Assembly: GCF_020164455.1 (NCBI RefSeq)
Contig: NZ_JAIQWW010000001.1
Span: 186,001 to 250,000, forward strand
Origin: Phyllobacterium chamaecytisi
Lineage (GTDB): Bacteria; Pseudomonadota; Alphaproteobacteria; Rhizobiales; Rhizobiaceae
Length of the DNA: 64,000 bases
Direction: 5' to 3'
Positions 26,893-37,129 of the stretch are shown here, in pieces. Positions within the stretch are counted from its first letter, which is position 1. Every line of letters starts with the position of its first letter. A model generated the notes under the pieces. It worked only from the letters and a program-made list of their open reading frames with translations, had not been told where the DNA came from and searched no databases. The translations under genes and the position numbers were made by a program.

Positions 26893-29849
26893 GTTCCGGA
26901 GCGGCGGGTGCTAGTGCGCCTTTCTTTGCGCAGGCCTTGCGTGATCTGGAACCATTGGATACGCAGAATGCCGATGCTTTGCTCCGTGACCTCCTCGCGC
27001 GCGCCTCGGAAAAGGAATGTGCCGGCGTCGGCACATTGACAGCCAACAAGCCTGCGGCCGCCTTTGTTGCAGCAGTCCTCGACCTCTCCCCCTATCTGCG
27101 CGCCATTCTGTTACGTCGCCCGCAAATCATCGAACCGCTGTTTGATATGTCTCTGACCAAGCGCCTTGAAGCGCTGATGTTGGAAATTGCAGCGACGAGC
27201 GAAGGCGACGCTGTCACCGAAGCCGACCTGATGACTGCGCTTCGGCAAGCAAAGCTTAAGGGCCATGTGCTGATCGCATTGGGCGACCTCTCCGGTCAGT
27301 TCGTGACCGCGGAGACGACGCTGTGGCTCTCTCGACTTGCCGAAGAATGTCTTGGCGCCGCCGTGCGATTTCTGCTGCGTGACGCGCACGAGGCCGGCAA
27401 GCTCAAACTTCCTGATCTAAAGCATCCGGACAAGGACTCCGGCTGGATCATTCTGGCAATGGGAAAGTTCGGCGCCTTCGAGCTGAATTATTCCTCGGAT
27501 ATCGACTTGATCGTCTTCATCGACGAGCGCAGTCCGGCCATCACCGATCCCTATGAATGCGTCGAGACCTTTTCGCGCTTGACGCGCCGCCTTGTCCGTA
27601 TCCTGCAAGATCGCACCGCCGATGGTTATGTATTTCGTACCGATTTACGGTTAAGACCGGATCCAGGCTCAACACCATTGGCCATCCCCGTCGTTGCCGC
27701 GCTCAACTACTACGAAGGTCGCGGGCAAAACTGGGAACGCGCCGCCATGATAAAGGCGCGGCCGGTCGCAGGCGATATCGATGCGGGAAAGCGATTCGTG
27801 GCAGAGCTTGCGCCGTACGTCTGGCGCAAATATCTCGACTATGCAGCGATTGCCGATGTGCATTCGATCAAGCGGCAGATCCATGCGCACAAGGGGCATG
27901 GCGAGATCGCCGTACGCGGTCATAATGTGAAGCTCGGGCGCGGAGGTATCCGCGAGATCGAGTTCTTCGTTCAGACCCAGCAATTGATCGCCGGAGGCCG
28001 CTTCCCGCAACTGCGCGGTTCCAGCACTGTCGACATGTTGGGTGCGCTGCATGGTCTTGGCTGGATCAGCGAGGAGGCACGCGACACGCTGGCACAGAAA
28101 TATTGCTTCCTCCGTGATGTCGAGCACCGTATCCAGATGATTGCTGATGAGCAAACGCACATGCTGCCGGAGGACGACGAGAACTTTCTGCGGGTGGCCC
28201 ACATGACGGGTTACAAGGATGGCGAGACCTTTGCCGAGGATTTTCGGGCAGCGCTTAAGACTGTCGAAACCCACTACGCCGCCCTGTTCGAGCAGGCGCA
28301 AGACCTGACAGCCGAGGCGGGCAATCTGGTTTTCACCGGTGACGTCGATGATCCCGATACATTGAAGACGCTGGAGAAATTCGGCTTCGAGCGGCCGAGT
28401 GATATCTGCCGGGTGATCCGCACATGGCATTTTGGCCGCTATCGCGCGACCCAGTCGGCGGAGGCACGCGAGCGCCTGACCGAGTTGACGCCGGTGCTAC
28501 TGAAGGCTTTCGGCGCAACCAGCCGCGCCGACGAGGCTTTGATGCGTTTCGACGGGATGATCAAGGGCCTGCCGGCGGGCATCCAGCTGTTCAGCCTGCT
28601 GCAATCCAATCCGCGCCTGCTCGACCTTTTGGTGCTGATAATGGGCGCTGCGCCGCGGCTCGCCGACATCATCACCCGCAAGCCGCATATTTTTGACGGC
28701 ATGCTCGATCCAGCGATCTTTGCCGATGTGCCGACGCGTGCCTATCTCGCCGAAAGACTGGAGAGTTTCCTCGGCCCTTGCAAAGTCTATGAGGATATTC
28801 TTGATCGCCTGCGTATTTTTGCGGCCGAGCATCGCTTTCTCATCGGCATCCGGCTTCTGACTGGCGCGATCAGTGGGGGAAGGGCCGGCAAAGCCTTCTC
28901 GCATCTGGCCGATCTCGTCATCGACAGAGCCCTCAAGGCCGTCATGGACGAATTTGCCAGCAAACATGGCAGTATCAGTGGCGGGCGCATTGCCATTCTT
29001 GGCATGGGGAAGCTTGGCAGCCGGGAACTAACGGCGGGGTCCGATGTCGATCTCATCCTGCTGTATGACCATGATGAGCATGCCGAGGAGTCGGATGGGG
29101 AGAAGGGGCTCGCGCCCTCGCAGTACTATATGCGCCTGACCCAGCGACTGATCGCGGCACTGTCCGCGCCAACGTCGGAAGGCGTGCTCTACGAGGTCGA
29201 CTTCCGGCTGCGCCCATCCGGCAACAAGGGGCCGGTTGCGACGCACATCGACGCCTTTCGCAAGTACCAGCTAAATGACGCTTGGACCTGGGAGCATATG
29301 GCGCTAACGCGCGCCCGGCCGGTTGCCGGCGATGAGACGTTGTTTGCCGAAATTGAAGAGGACGTCAGCGATATTCTGGCCATGCCACGTGATCCGGCAA
29401 AGATCGCGAAGGACGTTACCGAAATGCGCGCGATGATCGAGGCGGAGAAGCCGCCGAGCGATGCGTGGGATTTGAAGCTCGTCGCCGGCGGTATCATTGA
29501 TATCGAATTCATTGCCCAGTTTGCCGTGCTGACGGGAAATGTCGACGGGCCAGCAAATGCGCAACCCACGGCGGAGGTCCTGGAGAAGCTGAAAACGGAC
29601 TTCGCCGAGCCAGCCGTGACCGACAACCTCGTCGAAGCGGCTCATCTCTATACGGGCATCACCCAGATCATTCGCCTGTGCCTGAACGGCGACGTCAAGC
29701 GCGAGGATTTCCCGCCCGGACTGTCTGAATTGCTCTGCCGCGCCTGTGATCTGCCCGATATGGAACGTGTCGAAAGCCAGCTGGCGGAGACCGCGCAATC
29801 GGTGCGGAAGACGTTCGATGCCCTGCTCAGGAGCATGCAGAAATCATAG
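26889..29849 (+). CDS. glnE: Bifunctional glutamine synthetase adenylyltransferase/deadenylylase
   Basis: A 986-residue two-headed enzyme of normal length. The N-terminal adenylyl-removing head has 'AMGKFGAFELNYSSDIDLIV' and 'DLRLRPDPGS'; the C-terminal adenylylating head has 'GMGKLGSRELTAGSDVDLIL' and 'DFRLRPSGNKG'. Both are Pol-beta nucleotidyltransferase domains with the G-S-D-x-D core intact, each followed by a GlnD-like helical domain. It toggles GlnA activity in response to PII. The ATGA overlap with the kinase gene indicates coupling. Confidence 0.96.
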   Translation: MSSGAAGASAPFFAQALRDLEPLDTQNADALLRDLLARASEKECAGVGTLTANKPAAAFVAAVLDLSPYLRAILLRRPQIIEPLFDMSLTKRLEALMLEIAATSEGDAVTEADLMTALRQAKLKGHVLIALGDLSGQFVTAETTLWLSRLAEECLGAAVRFLLRDAHEAGKLKLPDLKHPDKDSGWIILAMGKFGAFELNYSSDIDLIVFIDERSPAITDPYECVETFSRLTRRLVRILQDRTADGYVFRTDLRLRPDPGSTPLAIPVVAALNYYEGRGQNWERAAMIKARPVAGDIDAGKRFVAELAPYVWRKYLDYAAIADVHSIKRQIHAHKGHGEIAVRGHNVKLGRGGIREIEFFVQTQQLIAGGRFPQLRGSSTVDMLGALHGLGWISEEARDTLAQKYCFLRDVEHRIQMIADEQTHMLPEDDENFLRVAHMTGYKDGETFAEDFRAALKTVETHYAALFEQAQDLTAEAGNLVFTGDVDDPDTLKTLEKFGFERPSDICRVIRTWHFGRYRATQSAEARERLTELTPVLLKAFGATSRADEALMRFDGMIKGLPAGIQLFSLLQSNPRLLDLLVLIMGAAPRLADIITRKPHIFDGMLDPAIFADVPTRAYLAERLESFLGPCKVYEDILDRLRIFAAEHRFLIGIRLLTGAISGGRAGKAFSHLADLVIDRALKAVMDEFASKHGSISGGRIAILGMGKLGSRELTAGSDVDLILLYDHDEHAEESDGEKGLAPSQYYMRLTQRLIAALSAPTSEGVLYEVDFRLRPSGNKGPVATHIDAFRKYQLNDAWTWEHMALTRARPVAGDETLFAEIEEDVSDILAMPRDPAKIAKDVTEMRAMIEAEKPPSDAWDLKLVAGGIIDIEFIAQFAVLTGNVDGPANAQPTAEVLEKLKTDFAEPAVTDNLVEAAHLYTGITQIIRLCLNGDVKREDFPPGLSELLCRACDLPDMERVESQLAETAQSVRKTFDALLRSMQKS

Positions 29850-29891
29850 TGCCGTGCAGATGTGGACGGGCATATGGTGGGTCCGGCGTGA

Positions 29892-30641
29892 CTACTCAAA
29901 CTCGGTGATCTGCAGAACAGCCATTCTCGCAGGAGCCTCGCCGGCGTTGCCGACCATTTCAGTCACACCGGCGGCAAGCAGAAATCCTTCGCCGGGCTGC
30001 AGCGTTCGCGTGTCCCCGCTCGACTTCAGTGTCAGTGGACCTTCAACCGCTGCAATGTAGCTCGGACCCTTCTCATTGAAAACCGTATCGCTGGCTCCTG
30101 AGCCCAGGGTCTTGATATCCTGCTTCACTTTGAAAGGTCGTTCGGTCACCTTTTGATTTCGAAATATCACCTTCAACGGGTTTGATGATGCGACGTTGAC
30201 AATCATGCTCGTTGGAGCTCCCAGTGCCGTGCAGATATCTCGGAAGGGCGCTCCGGCACGCATGACATGGGTCGAGAGATAGTGCATCTCACCCCCATCG
30301 GTGTTTCCACCTGTATGGACGGTGAGATCAGGCACGAGGAAAGATGCGTTCATAGGTACTTTCGTCGTCGTGCCACCCTTTTCCGCCATCCACCAGAAGC
30401 CGGTGCCCTTGATCGTTGTCACGCATTCGATACCGTCATGGACATGGGTTGGAAACAGGCCGTTTCCCTTCACGGCAGTGATCTCGTACCAAACGTCCCA
30501 ATCGCCAGTGATTGGTACCCCTACGTCACAGGTCCCTTCAGTGATATTCGTGGGTGCGACTTGCTGTGCTTTCAAAGAGGTTGGCGGTGGTATGGCAGCG
30601 GCACAACCCAACAGCAGCAGGCATGAGAATTTCTTCAACAT
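29892..30641 (-). CDS. Secreted cupin-domain protein
   Basis: A 249-residue exported protein. The signal segment is 'LLLLGCAAAIPPPTSLKAQQ', possibly with a lipobox-like L-L-G-C. A cupin domain shows metal-binding histidines in 'GLFPTHVHDGIECVTTIKG' and 'VPDLTVHTGGN', and a later strand region 'LTLKSSGDTRTLQPGEGFLL'. Two cupin units may be present. Substrate is unknown. It stands alone between glnE and the PleC-like kinase, with its own AT-rich upstream region (30,642-30,733). Confidence 0.72.
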   Translation of the reverse strand: MLKKFSCLLLLGCAAAIPPPTSLKAQQVAPTNITEGTCDVGVPITGDWDVWYEITAVKGNGLFPTHVHDGIECVTTIKGTGFWWMAEKGGTTTKVPMNASFLVPDLTVHTGGNTDGGEMHYLSTHVMRAGAPFRDICTALGAPTSMIVNVASSNPLKVIFRNQKVTERPFKVKQDIKTLGSGASDTVFNEKGPSYIAAVEGPLTLKSSGDTRTLQPGEGFLLAAGVTEMVGNAGEAPARMAVLQITEFE

Positions 30642-30733
30642 GACAGTTCTCCTCTGTGTATAAGGAGAACTATACAGTAATTATCAAAAATTTCATAGTT
30701 AGAAGTTAATAAACTGTTGAATTAAGTTTACAA

Positions 30734-33052
30734 TTAGAATGATTTTGTCGGTATGCGCACAGAAACGATTGTACCGACACCCTCGGTGGAACGTATCTTC
30801 AATGCTCCACCATGTAGTTGGGTCAACGAACGAGAAATGGCGAGACCTAATCCTGAACCTGCGTGAGATTTTGTGAATTGATTTTCCACTTGTTCAAAGG
30901 GTTGGCCGATTTTCTTCAGCGCTTCTTTGGGAATACCGCAGCCCGTATCCTCGATAGTGAAGACAAGCGCACCCGATACTTTCCGCGCGCGAACAGAGAT
31001 ACGCCCGCCCGTATCGGTGAACTTCACGGCATTCGACAACAGATTGATCAATATCTGTTTTATGGCACGGCGGTCGGCATTGAGTGTAACGCTTTCCGCG
31101 ATCCTGGTATCGACCTTCACATCCTTTTCCTGTGCCTGCAGCGACACGACGCGCACGGTCTCTCGGATAAGCGGGCAAAGATCGATCTCCTCGCGATCCA
31201 GCGAGAAATGCCCGGCCTCGATCTTTGACATGTCGAGTATGTCGTTGATGACATTCAAAAGGTAGTTGCCGCTGGTATGGATGTCGTGGACATATTCCAC
31301 GTAGCGGTCGGAGCCGAGTGCGCCAAACGTTCCAGAATGCATGATTTCCGAGAAGCCGATAATGGCATTGAGTGGCGTACGCAGTTCGTGTGACATATTG
31401 GCGAGGAATTCTGATTTCGCCCGGTTTGCCGCTTCTGCACGCTCCTTCTCGACAGCATATTTGCTGTTGAGTTCTGTAAGCTCCAGCGTACGTTCGATCT
31501 CGGATTTGCGCGCAAGGCTCAGGTCATGAATGGTTGCCATCAAGCGGCGCTCGCTGTCCACCAATCGTTCTTCGTGCACTTTCAACTGGGTGATATCGGT
31601 GCCCACCGACACGAGGCCCCCATCCTGTGTGCGGCGCTCATTGACCTGCAGCCAACGGCCATCGGCCAGCTGCCGCTCGAACGTCAGCGCGCCATTGCGA
31701 CCGTGTTCATTCGCCATGCGCTTTTCCAGGGCGACAGCGCGGATACGCGGCTCGAGTTCCTCGCGACCGATGCCTGGCAGCAGGCACTCATTGGCGAGCC
31801 CTGAATATTCGTTGAATTTGCTGTTCGACATGACCAGGCGGTTATCGGCATCCCACAGAACGAAGGTCTCAGAGATGCTTTCGATCGCTTCCCGGATACG
31901 CTGATCGGCCTGTGCTGTCGCCTGAACGAAGCGGTGCTGTTCGCTGACATCGACGGCCACACCGACAAGATGAAGATCACCGACATTTGCATCTGCAACC
32001 TGCGCTCGCACCCGCATCCATACCCAATGACCTTCCGCATGGCGCATGCGGAAGACACGGTCCATCTGGCTTATTTCGCCGGCTGCCACCTGTGCCGCAA
32101 GGCTATAGAGCTTGTCGTCGTCTGGATGGATGATCGACGATATATCGCCGAGCGAGAGAATGGCGTCGTAAGCCTCGTAGCCGAGCATCTCATACATGGA
32201 GCGCGACCAGTAGACCCGACCGCGCGCCATGTCCCAGTCCCACAGGCCGCAGCGGCCCCGCGCCAGTGCCGTATCCACCCGTGCTTGTGTGTGCTGGTAA
32301 AGCTCGTCCGCATCCTGCGCGCGAGCCGCTTGGCTGAAATAGGCATAAAGAACAATAAGCATGATCGTTGCCGTGCCGGCGAACATCGTGACGTTGATTG
32401 AGACAACACGACGCCAGTCGGCGAAGACGGCCTCGACAGGGTGCATGACAAAGACTGAATAGGCGCCATTGCCCGAACGGCTGAAGGCGGCGAGGGCAGG
32501 TGTGCCTTCAACTTTTACGGGCATTGCGCCGGCCCGGTCTCCAAAGAGGAAAAGCGGTTGCCCTTCGGTGACGAAGCGCTCGAGATTCTTGTTGCGCCAA
32601 TAGTCACCACCATCCGATGAGACGACGATGTTCGCTTCATCATTCGCGATGGCAAACCACATGCCCGACGGGATCAGATCATTGGCACGGATTTCGCTGA
32701 CAATGTTCTGCAGGTCACCCACGCTCAGTTTTTGGCCGCCGTTCATGCGATTGTCGATGACGCTCGCCACATGGGTTGCGGCCATGGACAAGGTTGCGCG
32801 GGCTGTACGCTCCGTGTCGTCACGCCAACCGAGAAGTGACATGGAGCGCGCGAGAGCGAGTGCCAGCAGGAAGACGATGATGAGCGGTGGAATCGCGCGA
32901 CGCAGATAGGGCTCGGCGGCAAGCAGCTTGCCATAGGCGGGATCGGCGAGAAGTTTTATGTGACCCGAAAGCCGGTTGCGCCCTCGCGCATCGTTCCGGC
33001 TTTTGGCATAATTCTTCCCCGTCGGCGCGCGATACGCGTCCGCATTTGCCAT
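30734..33052 (-). CDS. pleC: PAS-domain sensor histidine kinase, PleC-like
   Basis: A 772-residue membrane kinase: first helix 'PPLIIVFLLALALARSMSLL', an extracytoplasmic region to ~210, second helix 'FAGTATIMLIVLYAYFSQAA', two PAS domains (~255-385 and ~390-500), a coiled linker, then H-box 'FLANMSHELRTPLNAIIGFS', N box 'ILINLLSNAVKF' and G boxes 'IEDTGCGIP', 'GSGLGLAIS'. The architecture and the glnE - kinase - pepN order fit PleC of rhizobia, which sets the phosphorylation of DivK in cell-cycle polarity. PleC identity is partly from synteny recalled from memory; another PAS kinase is possible. Confidence 0.65.
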   Translation of the reverse strand: MANADAYRAPTGKNYAKSRNDARGRNRLSGHIKLLADPAYGKLLAAEPYLRRAIPPLIIVFLLALALARSMSLLGWRDDTERTARATLSMAATHVASVIDNRMNGGQKLSVGDLQNIVSEIRANDLIPSGMWFAIANDEANIVVSSDGGDYWRNKNLERFVTEGQPLFLFGDRAGAMPVKVEGTPALAAFSRSGNGAYSVFVMHPVEAVFADWRRVVSINVTMFAGTATIMLIVLYAYFSQAARAQDADELYQHTQARVDTALARGRCGLWDWDMARGRVYWSRSMYEMLGYEAYDAILSLGDISSIIHPDDDKLYSLAAQVAAGEISQMDRVFRMRHAEGHWVWMRVRAQVADANVGDLHLVGVAVDVSEQHRFVQATAQADQRIREAIESISETFVLWDADNRLVMSNSKFNEYSGLANECLLPGIGREELEPRIRAVALEKRMANEHGRNGALTFERQLADGRWLQVNERRTQDGGLVSVGTDITQLKVHEERLVDSERRLMATIHDLSLARKSEIERTLELTELNSKYAVEKERAEAANRAKSEFLANMSHELRTPLNAIIGFSEIMHSGTFGALGSDRYVEYVHDIHTSGNYLLNVINDILDMSKIEAGHFSLDREEIDLCPLIRETVRVVSLQAQEKDVKVDTRIAESVTLNADRRAIKQILINLLSNAVKFTDTGGRISVRARKVSGALVFTIEDTGCGIPKEALKKIGQPFEQVENQFTKSHAGSGLGLAISRSLTQLHGGALKIRSTEGVGTIVSVRIPTKSF

Positions 33053-33242
33053 CGAATGGCCCCCTCATTTTACCTTTGTAATCAGTGATTTGCTTCGGCA
33101 CGCCGCACATCCGAAGCACCTGTAGTGAATCAAAACTGATTCTGCGTGTCTAGTCCCTTTGTTAAATATTTATCAATACTTATGGCGGGCCAAAACTATA
33201 ATCAGACGACGAGTCATAACTCCTTGAAATGACTCAAGATAC

Positions 33243-33261
33243 CCTCGGGCTATGCCCGAGG
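33243..33261 (-). terminator. Hairpin after pepN
   Basis: A perfect 8-bp GC-rich stem (CCTCGGGC-TAT-GCCCGAGG) lies 43 nt beyond the pepN stop in the direction of transcription. There is no long T-run (GGTATCTT follows on the minus strand), so it may be a weak or Rho-assisted terminator. Confidence 0.5.
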
Positions 33262-33303
33262 ACGATGAATAAACAGGCAGTGGATAACCTCCGGACGGGC
33301 CTC

Positions 33304-35949
33304 TCAGGCTAGCGTTCGCTCGACGATATCCCGCACGTCGGCGGAAAGTCCCGTCTCTCGAGCGATGTTCGCCAGCGATTCACGCGCATGCTCGCGCCGT
33401 ACGGGTTCGAAGGATCGCCACGAGCGCATCGCCGTCAGAAGCCGCGCGGCAAGCTGCGGGTTCTTTTTGTCGATGGTCAGGATTGTCTCGGCAAAGAACT
33501 TGTAGCCGGCGCCGTCGGCGCGATTGAAGCCCGTCTGATTACCGCTGGAAAATGCGCCGATCAAAGCCCGGGTGCGATTGGGATTATCAAGCGAGAACAG
33601 CTTGTGTGTCATCAACTCGCGCACCTTGTCCAGCGCCCCATTTCCCGGTTGCATCGCCTGCACTACGAACCATTTGTCCATGACGAGTGGATCATTGCCG
33701 AAACGCGCCTCGAAGGCCTGCAGCGCATGGTCTGTCGCATCGCTGTCGCCAAAGCGCTGGACGAGCACACCAAGCGCAGCAGCCCGATCTGTCATATTGT
33801 CGGCGTTTTTGAACTGCGTCGCGGCCCGCTTCGAACTACTCTCGGCGACGCTCAGATAATCGAGCAGCACGTTGCGCAGCGCTCTGCGACCTGCTCCGGC
33901 CGCGTCCGGCTTGAACGAGCCCTCCTGCGCGAGCTCGCTATAAGTTTGCGCGAACTTCCCCGCATGTGCTTCGGCCATGGCGCTTATCAATGCATCACGG
34001 CTGCCAAGAATGGCGTCCGGGTCGATATTCGCGCCAAGTTCACGCGCAATGTCGCTTTCGGACGGGATACTAAGGCACAGCGCCCGAAATGCCTCGTCCA
34101 GCGTTACGTTGAAGGCGATTTCGCCGAGGAGCTTGATCGACGAGTTCTCGATTGTCGCCGGCTTGCCGCCGCGGACGCGTTTGGCATTGCTCGTCAGCTT
34201 GGCATTGAGCAGTTGGGTAAGGGCTTGCCAGCGTGTCACCTCATCGCCGTCGTTGCGGGCGAGGAAGGCGAGGTCGGTCCGGGTCAATTCGCTCGTAAGC
34301 GTCACGGGTGCCGAAAAGCCGCGCAGCAGTGAAGGGACCGGGCGTTCCGGGATACCCGAAAAACTGAAACGCTCCTTGCGCTTGCGCAGATGGATGACGT
34401 CGTCCTTGACCAGACCGCCCTTGGCCGAACGCGGCTTGAGCTCACGACCTTTGGCACCGAGCAGCGCAAACTGCACGGGGATGTGCATCGGCTTTTTCGA
34501 AGTCTGGCCCGGTGTCGGCTTCAGCGACTGTTCGATCTCGATTTCGAAGGTCTTGGTTGCCTGATCATAGTCGTAGGTGATGGCGAGATTGGGAGTCCCG
34601 GCCTGGTCGTACCAGAGCGCAAACTGGCTGAGATCTTCGCCCGACGCATCTTCGAAGACCTTTATGAAATCCTCGATCGTCGCGGCATCGCCATCATGGC
34701 GCTCGAAATAGAGGTCCATGCCCTTGCGGAAGAGTTCCGGCCCGAGAATGGTACGGATCATGCGCACGACCTCGGAACCTTTTTCGTAGACGGTCGAGGT
34801 GTAGAAATTGTTGATCTCACGGAATTGGCGCGGACGCACCGGGTGGGCGAGGGGCCCGGCATCTTCCGGGAACTGATGCGCCTTGAGGCCCTTCACCTCG
34901 GCGATGCGCTTGACGGCGCGCGAGCGCATGTCGGCGGAAAACTCATGGTCGCGGTAAACGGTCAGCCCTTCCTTCAGGCAAAGCTGGAACCAGTCGCGGC
35001 AAGTGATTCTGTTTCCTGTCCAATTGTGGAAATATTCGTGAGCGATCACCGCTTCGATTCCGGCATAATCCGTATCGGTCGCGGTGTCTGGATCGGCCAG
35101 CACGTACTTGTCGTTAAAGACGTTGAGCCCCTTGTTTTCCATAGCGCCCATGTTGAAATCGGACACAGCGACGACATTGAACACGTCGAGATCATATTCA
35201 CGGCCGAAGACATCCTCGTCCCATTTCATCGAACGCTTGAGTGCATCCATGGCATAAAGCGCGCGGGGCTCCTTGCCGTGCTCGACATAGATGCCGAGAT
35301 CGACATGACGCCCCGAGGCGGTTGTGAAGGTGTCGGTGATGACGCCAAGATCGCCGGCGACGAGCGCGAACAGATAGGCTGGCTTCGGATGCGGATCGTG
35401 CCAGACAGCAAAATGCCGGCCGTTGGTAAGTTTGCCCTTATCTTGGGGGTTGCCATTCGACAGCAGCAATGGTGCTTCGCTGTGTTCGGCTTCGATACGC
35501 ACCGTGTAGACGGAGAGCATGTCCGGCCGGTCGAGGAAATAGGTGATGCGGCGAAAACCTTCCGCCTCGCACTGGGTGCAATAAACGTCGCTCGACCGAT
35601 ATAGCCCGGTCAATTGCCGATTGGTGGTCGGATTGATCTCCGTGGTTATTTCGAGCGTGAAAGCGCCATTTTCCGGCAAGCCGCTAATTTCGAGACGATC
35701 TGGCGTCGCTACGTAGGCATTGTCGCCAAGAACAGCGCCGTCGAGGCGGATATCAACCAGCTTTAGGTCATCGCCGTCCAGAATGAGAGGAGCGTCGGAT
35801 GCAACACCCTCCCTGCGCTCGATCTGCAGTGTGGATTTGACGACTGTGCGCTCGGGATGGAGACTGAAATCGAGGTGGGTTTCGGGAATGAGAAAATCGG
35901 TGGGCTTGTAATCTTCCAGATGAAAAACCTGGCCGGTATCGGTACGCAT
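33304..35949 (-). CDS. pepN: Aminopeptidase N
   Basis: An 881-residue M1 zinc metallopeptidase of normal length. The exopeptidase motif is 'VSDFNMGAMENKGLNVFND' (GAMEN) and the zinc site 'VIAHEYFHNWTGNRITCRD' with the third ligand Glu in 'LCLKEGLTVYRD'. It removes N-terminal residues from peptides in the cytoplasm. No signal peptide. Helical C-terminal domain ends 'LSADVRDIVERTLA'. Confidence 0.96.
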   Translation of the reverse strand: MRTDTGQVFHLEDYKPTDFLIPETHLDFSLHPERTVVKSTLQIERREGVASDAPLILDGDDLKLVDIRLDGAVLGDNAYVATPDRLEISGLPENGAFTLEITTEINPTTNRQLTGLYRSSDVYCTQCEAEGFRRITYFLDRPDMLSVYTVRIEAEHSEAPLLLSNGNPQDKGKLTNGRHFAVWHDPHPKPAYLFALVAGDLGVITDTFTTASGRHVDLGIYVEHGKEPRALYAMDALKRSMKWDEDVFGREYDLDVFNVVAVSDFNMGAMENKGLNVFNDKYVLADPDTATDTDYAGIEAVIAHEYFHNWTGNRITCRDWFQLCLKEGLTVYRDHEFSADMRSRAVKRIAEVKGLKAHQFPEDAGPLAHPVRPRQFREINNFYTSTVYEKGSEVVRMIRTILGPELFRKGMDLYFERHDGDAATIEDFIKVFEDASGEDLSQFALWYDQAGTPNLAITYDYDQATKTFEIEIEQSLKPTPGQTSKKPMHIPVQFALLGAKGRELKPRSAKGGLVKDDVIHLRKRKERFSFSGIPERPVPSLLRGFSAPVTLTSELTRTDLAFLARNDGDEVTRWQALTQLLNAKLTSNAKRVRGGKPATIENSSIKLLGEIAFNVTLDEAFRALCLSIPSESDIARELGANIDPDAILGSRDALISAMAEAHAGKFAQTYSELAQEGSFKPDAAGAGRRALRNVLLDYLSVAESSSKRAATQFKNADNMTDRAAALGVLVQRFGDSDATDHALQAFEARFGNDPLVMDKWFVVQAMQPGNGALDKVRELMTHKLFSLDNPNRTRALIGAFSSGNQTGFNRADGAGYKFFAETILTIDKKNPQLAARLLTAMRSWRSFEPVRREHARESLANIARETGLSADVRDIVERTLA

Positions 35950-36143
35950 CGTCTAACTGTCCTTATTGATGGCGGGGACCCTATCGATCTTTCTTGTGGG
36001 GCACAACAAATGCCGATTTGTTTGGTTCACAAACGCAACGTGAATGATTGCCCACTGGTGTGGCCGCTTAAACCATCCTAAAGATATATCAGTTTACAAT
36101 TCCATACCGCCGCCGACCACTCTTTCTTCCAGGATGTAAAACC

Positions 36144-37127
36144 GTGTCCACTATCGTTCACCCGCGAGATGGTGAACCACTTGTCGCAGATCGTGCGCGC
36201 AGCACCAATGTCATGCTGGGAATTGGCCTCAAGGTCGCTTCGGTCTGCGTATTCGTCTGCATGTCGAGCCTCTTGAAAGCATCTGACGGTATTCCGGCGG
36301 GCCAACTCGTGTTCTTCCGCTCCTTCTTCGCAATTTTTCCGGTCATTGCCTTCATTGCATGGCAGGGGCAGATGGCTGTGGCGTTCAAAACGAGCGAGCC
36401 CTTCAGCCATTTCTGGCGCGGCTTCGTCGGCGTCAGCGCCATGAGCCTCAGCTTTTATGGTCTGACCAAGCTTCCCTTGCCTGAGTCCATCGCAATCAGT
36501 TACGCGACGCCGCTGCTGACCGTCGTATGCAGTGCAATTTTCCTGCGCGAAACGGTGCGGCTCTATCGCTGGTCGGCGGTGTGCTTCGGTCTCGTCGGCG
36601 TCGTCATCATCCTTTGGCCGCGCATGTCGTTCTTTATCGGGGAAACCGAGTTTGGTGCGGATCAGGCTGTCGGCGCGTTGGCGACACTGGGCGGTGCGGG
36701 GCTCGCCGCCATTGCCATGCTGCTCGTGCGCAAGCTGGTGCAGACGGAGCGCACGCCGACCATCGTTGTTTACTTTTCCATCGCCTCAAGCGTCATTGCG
36801 CTGGTCAGCCTTCCGTTTGGCTGGGTCTGGCCGACTGGCTTTCAGGCGACCTGTCTGATCTTCGCCGGAATTGCGGGCGGCGTTGCGCAAATTCTTCTCA
36901 CAGAGAGCTACCGCCATGCCGACATGTCGGCGATCGCTCCGTTCGAGTATACCTCCATGTTACTGGGGCTCGCCCTCGGCTATCTGCTCTTCGGTGATAT
37001 CCCGACAGCGGAGATGATCACCGGAGCAGCAATCGTCATCAGCGCTGGCATCTTCATCATATATCGCGAGCATCGGCTCGGCCTCGCCCGGGCACGTGCC
37101 CGCAAGGTCTCGACGCCGCAGGGATAG
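36144..37127 (+). CDS. DMT-superfamily (EamA) transporter
   Basis: A 327-residue protein with ten predicted helices in two EamA repeats, e.g. 'LGIGLKVASVCVFVCMSSLL', 'AVGALATLGGAGLAAIAMLL', 'YTSMLLGLALGYLLFGDIPT'. The start is GTG at 36,144; the ATG at 36,210 would give a shorter but intact first helix. It probably exports a small metabolite or amino acid; substrate cannot be read. It is divergent from pepN across a ~190-bp region. Confidence 0.88.
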   Translation: MSTIVHPRDGEPLVADRARSTNVMLGIGLKVASVCVFVCMSSLLKASDGIPAGQLVFFRSFFAIFPVIAFIAWQGQMAVAFKTSEPFSHFWRGFVGVSAMSLSFYGLTKLPLPESIAISYATPLLTVVCSAIFLRETVRLYRWSAVCFGLVGVVIILWPRMSFFIGETEFGADQAVGALATLGGAGLAAIAMLLVRKLVQTERTPTIVVYFSIASSVIALVSLPFGWVWPTGFQATCLIFAGIAGGVAQILLTESYRHADMSAIAPFEYTSMLLGLALGYLLFGDIPTAEMITGAAIVISAGIFIIYREHRLGLARARARKVSTPQG

Positions 37128-37129
37128 AA

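Noticed and set aside
34390-35604. 404-residue plus-strand frame inside pepN
   Set aside because: It is fully antisense to the aminopeptidase N gene, whose zinc motifs are intact, and shows only codon-mirrored composition.
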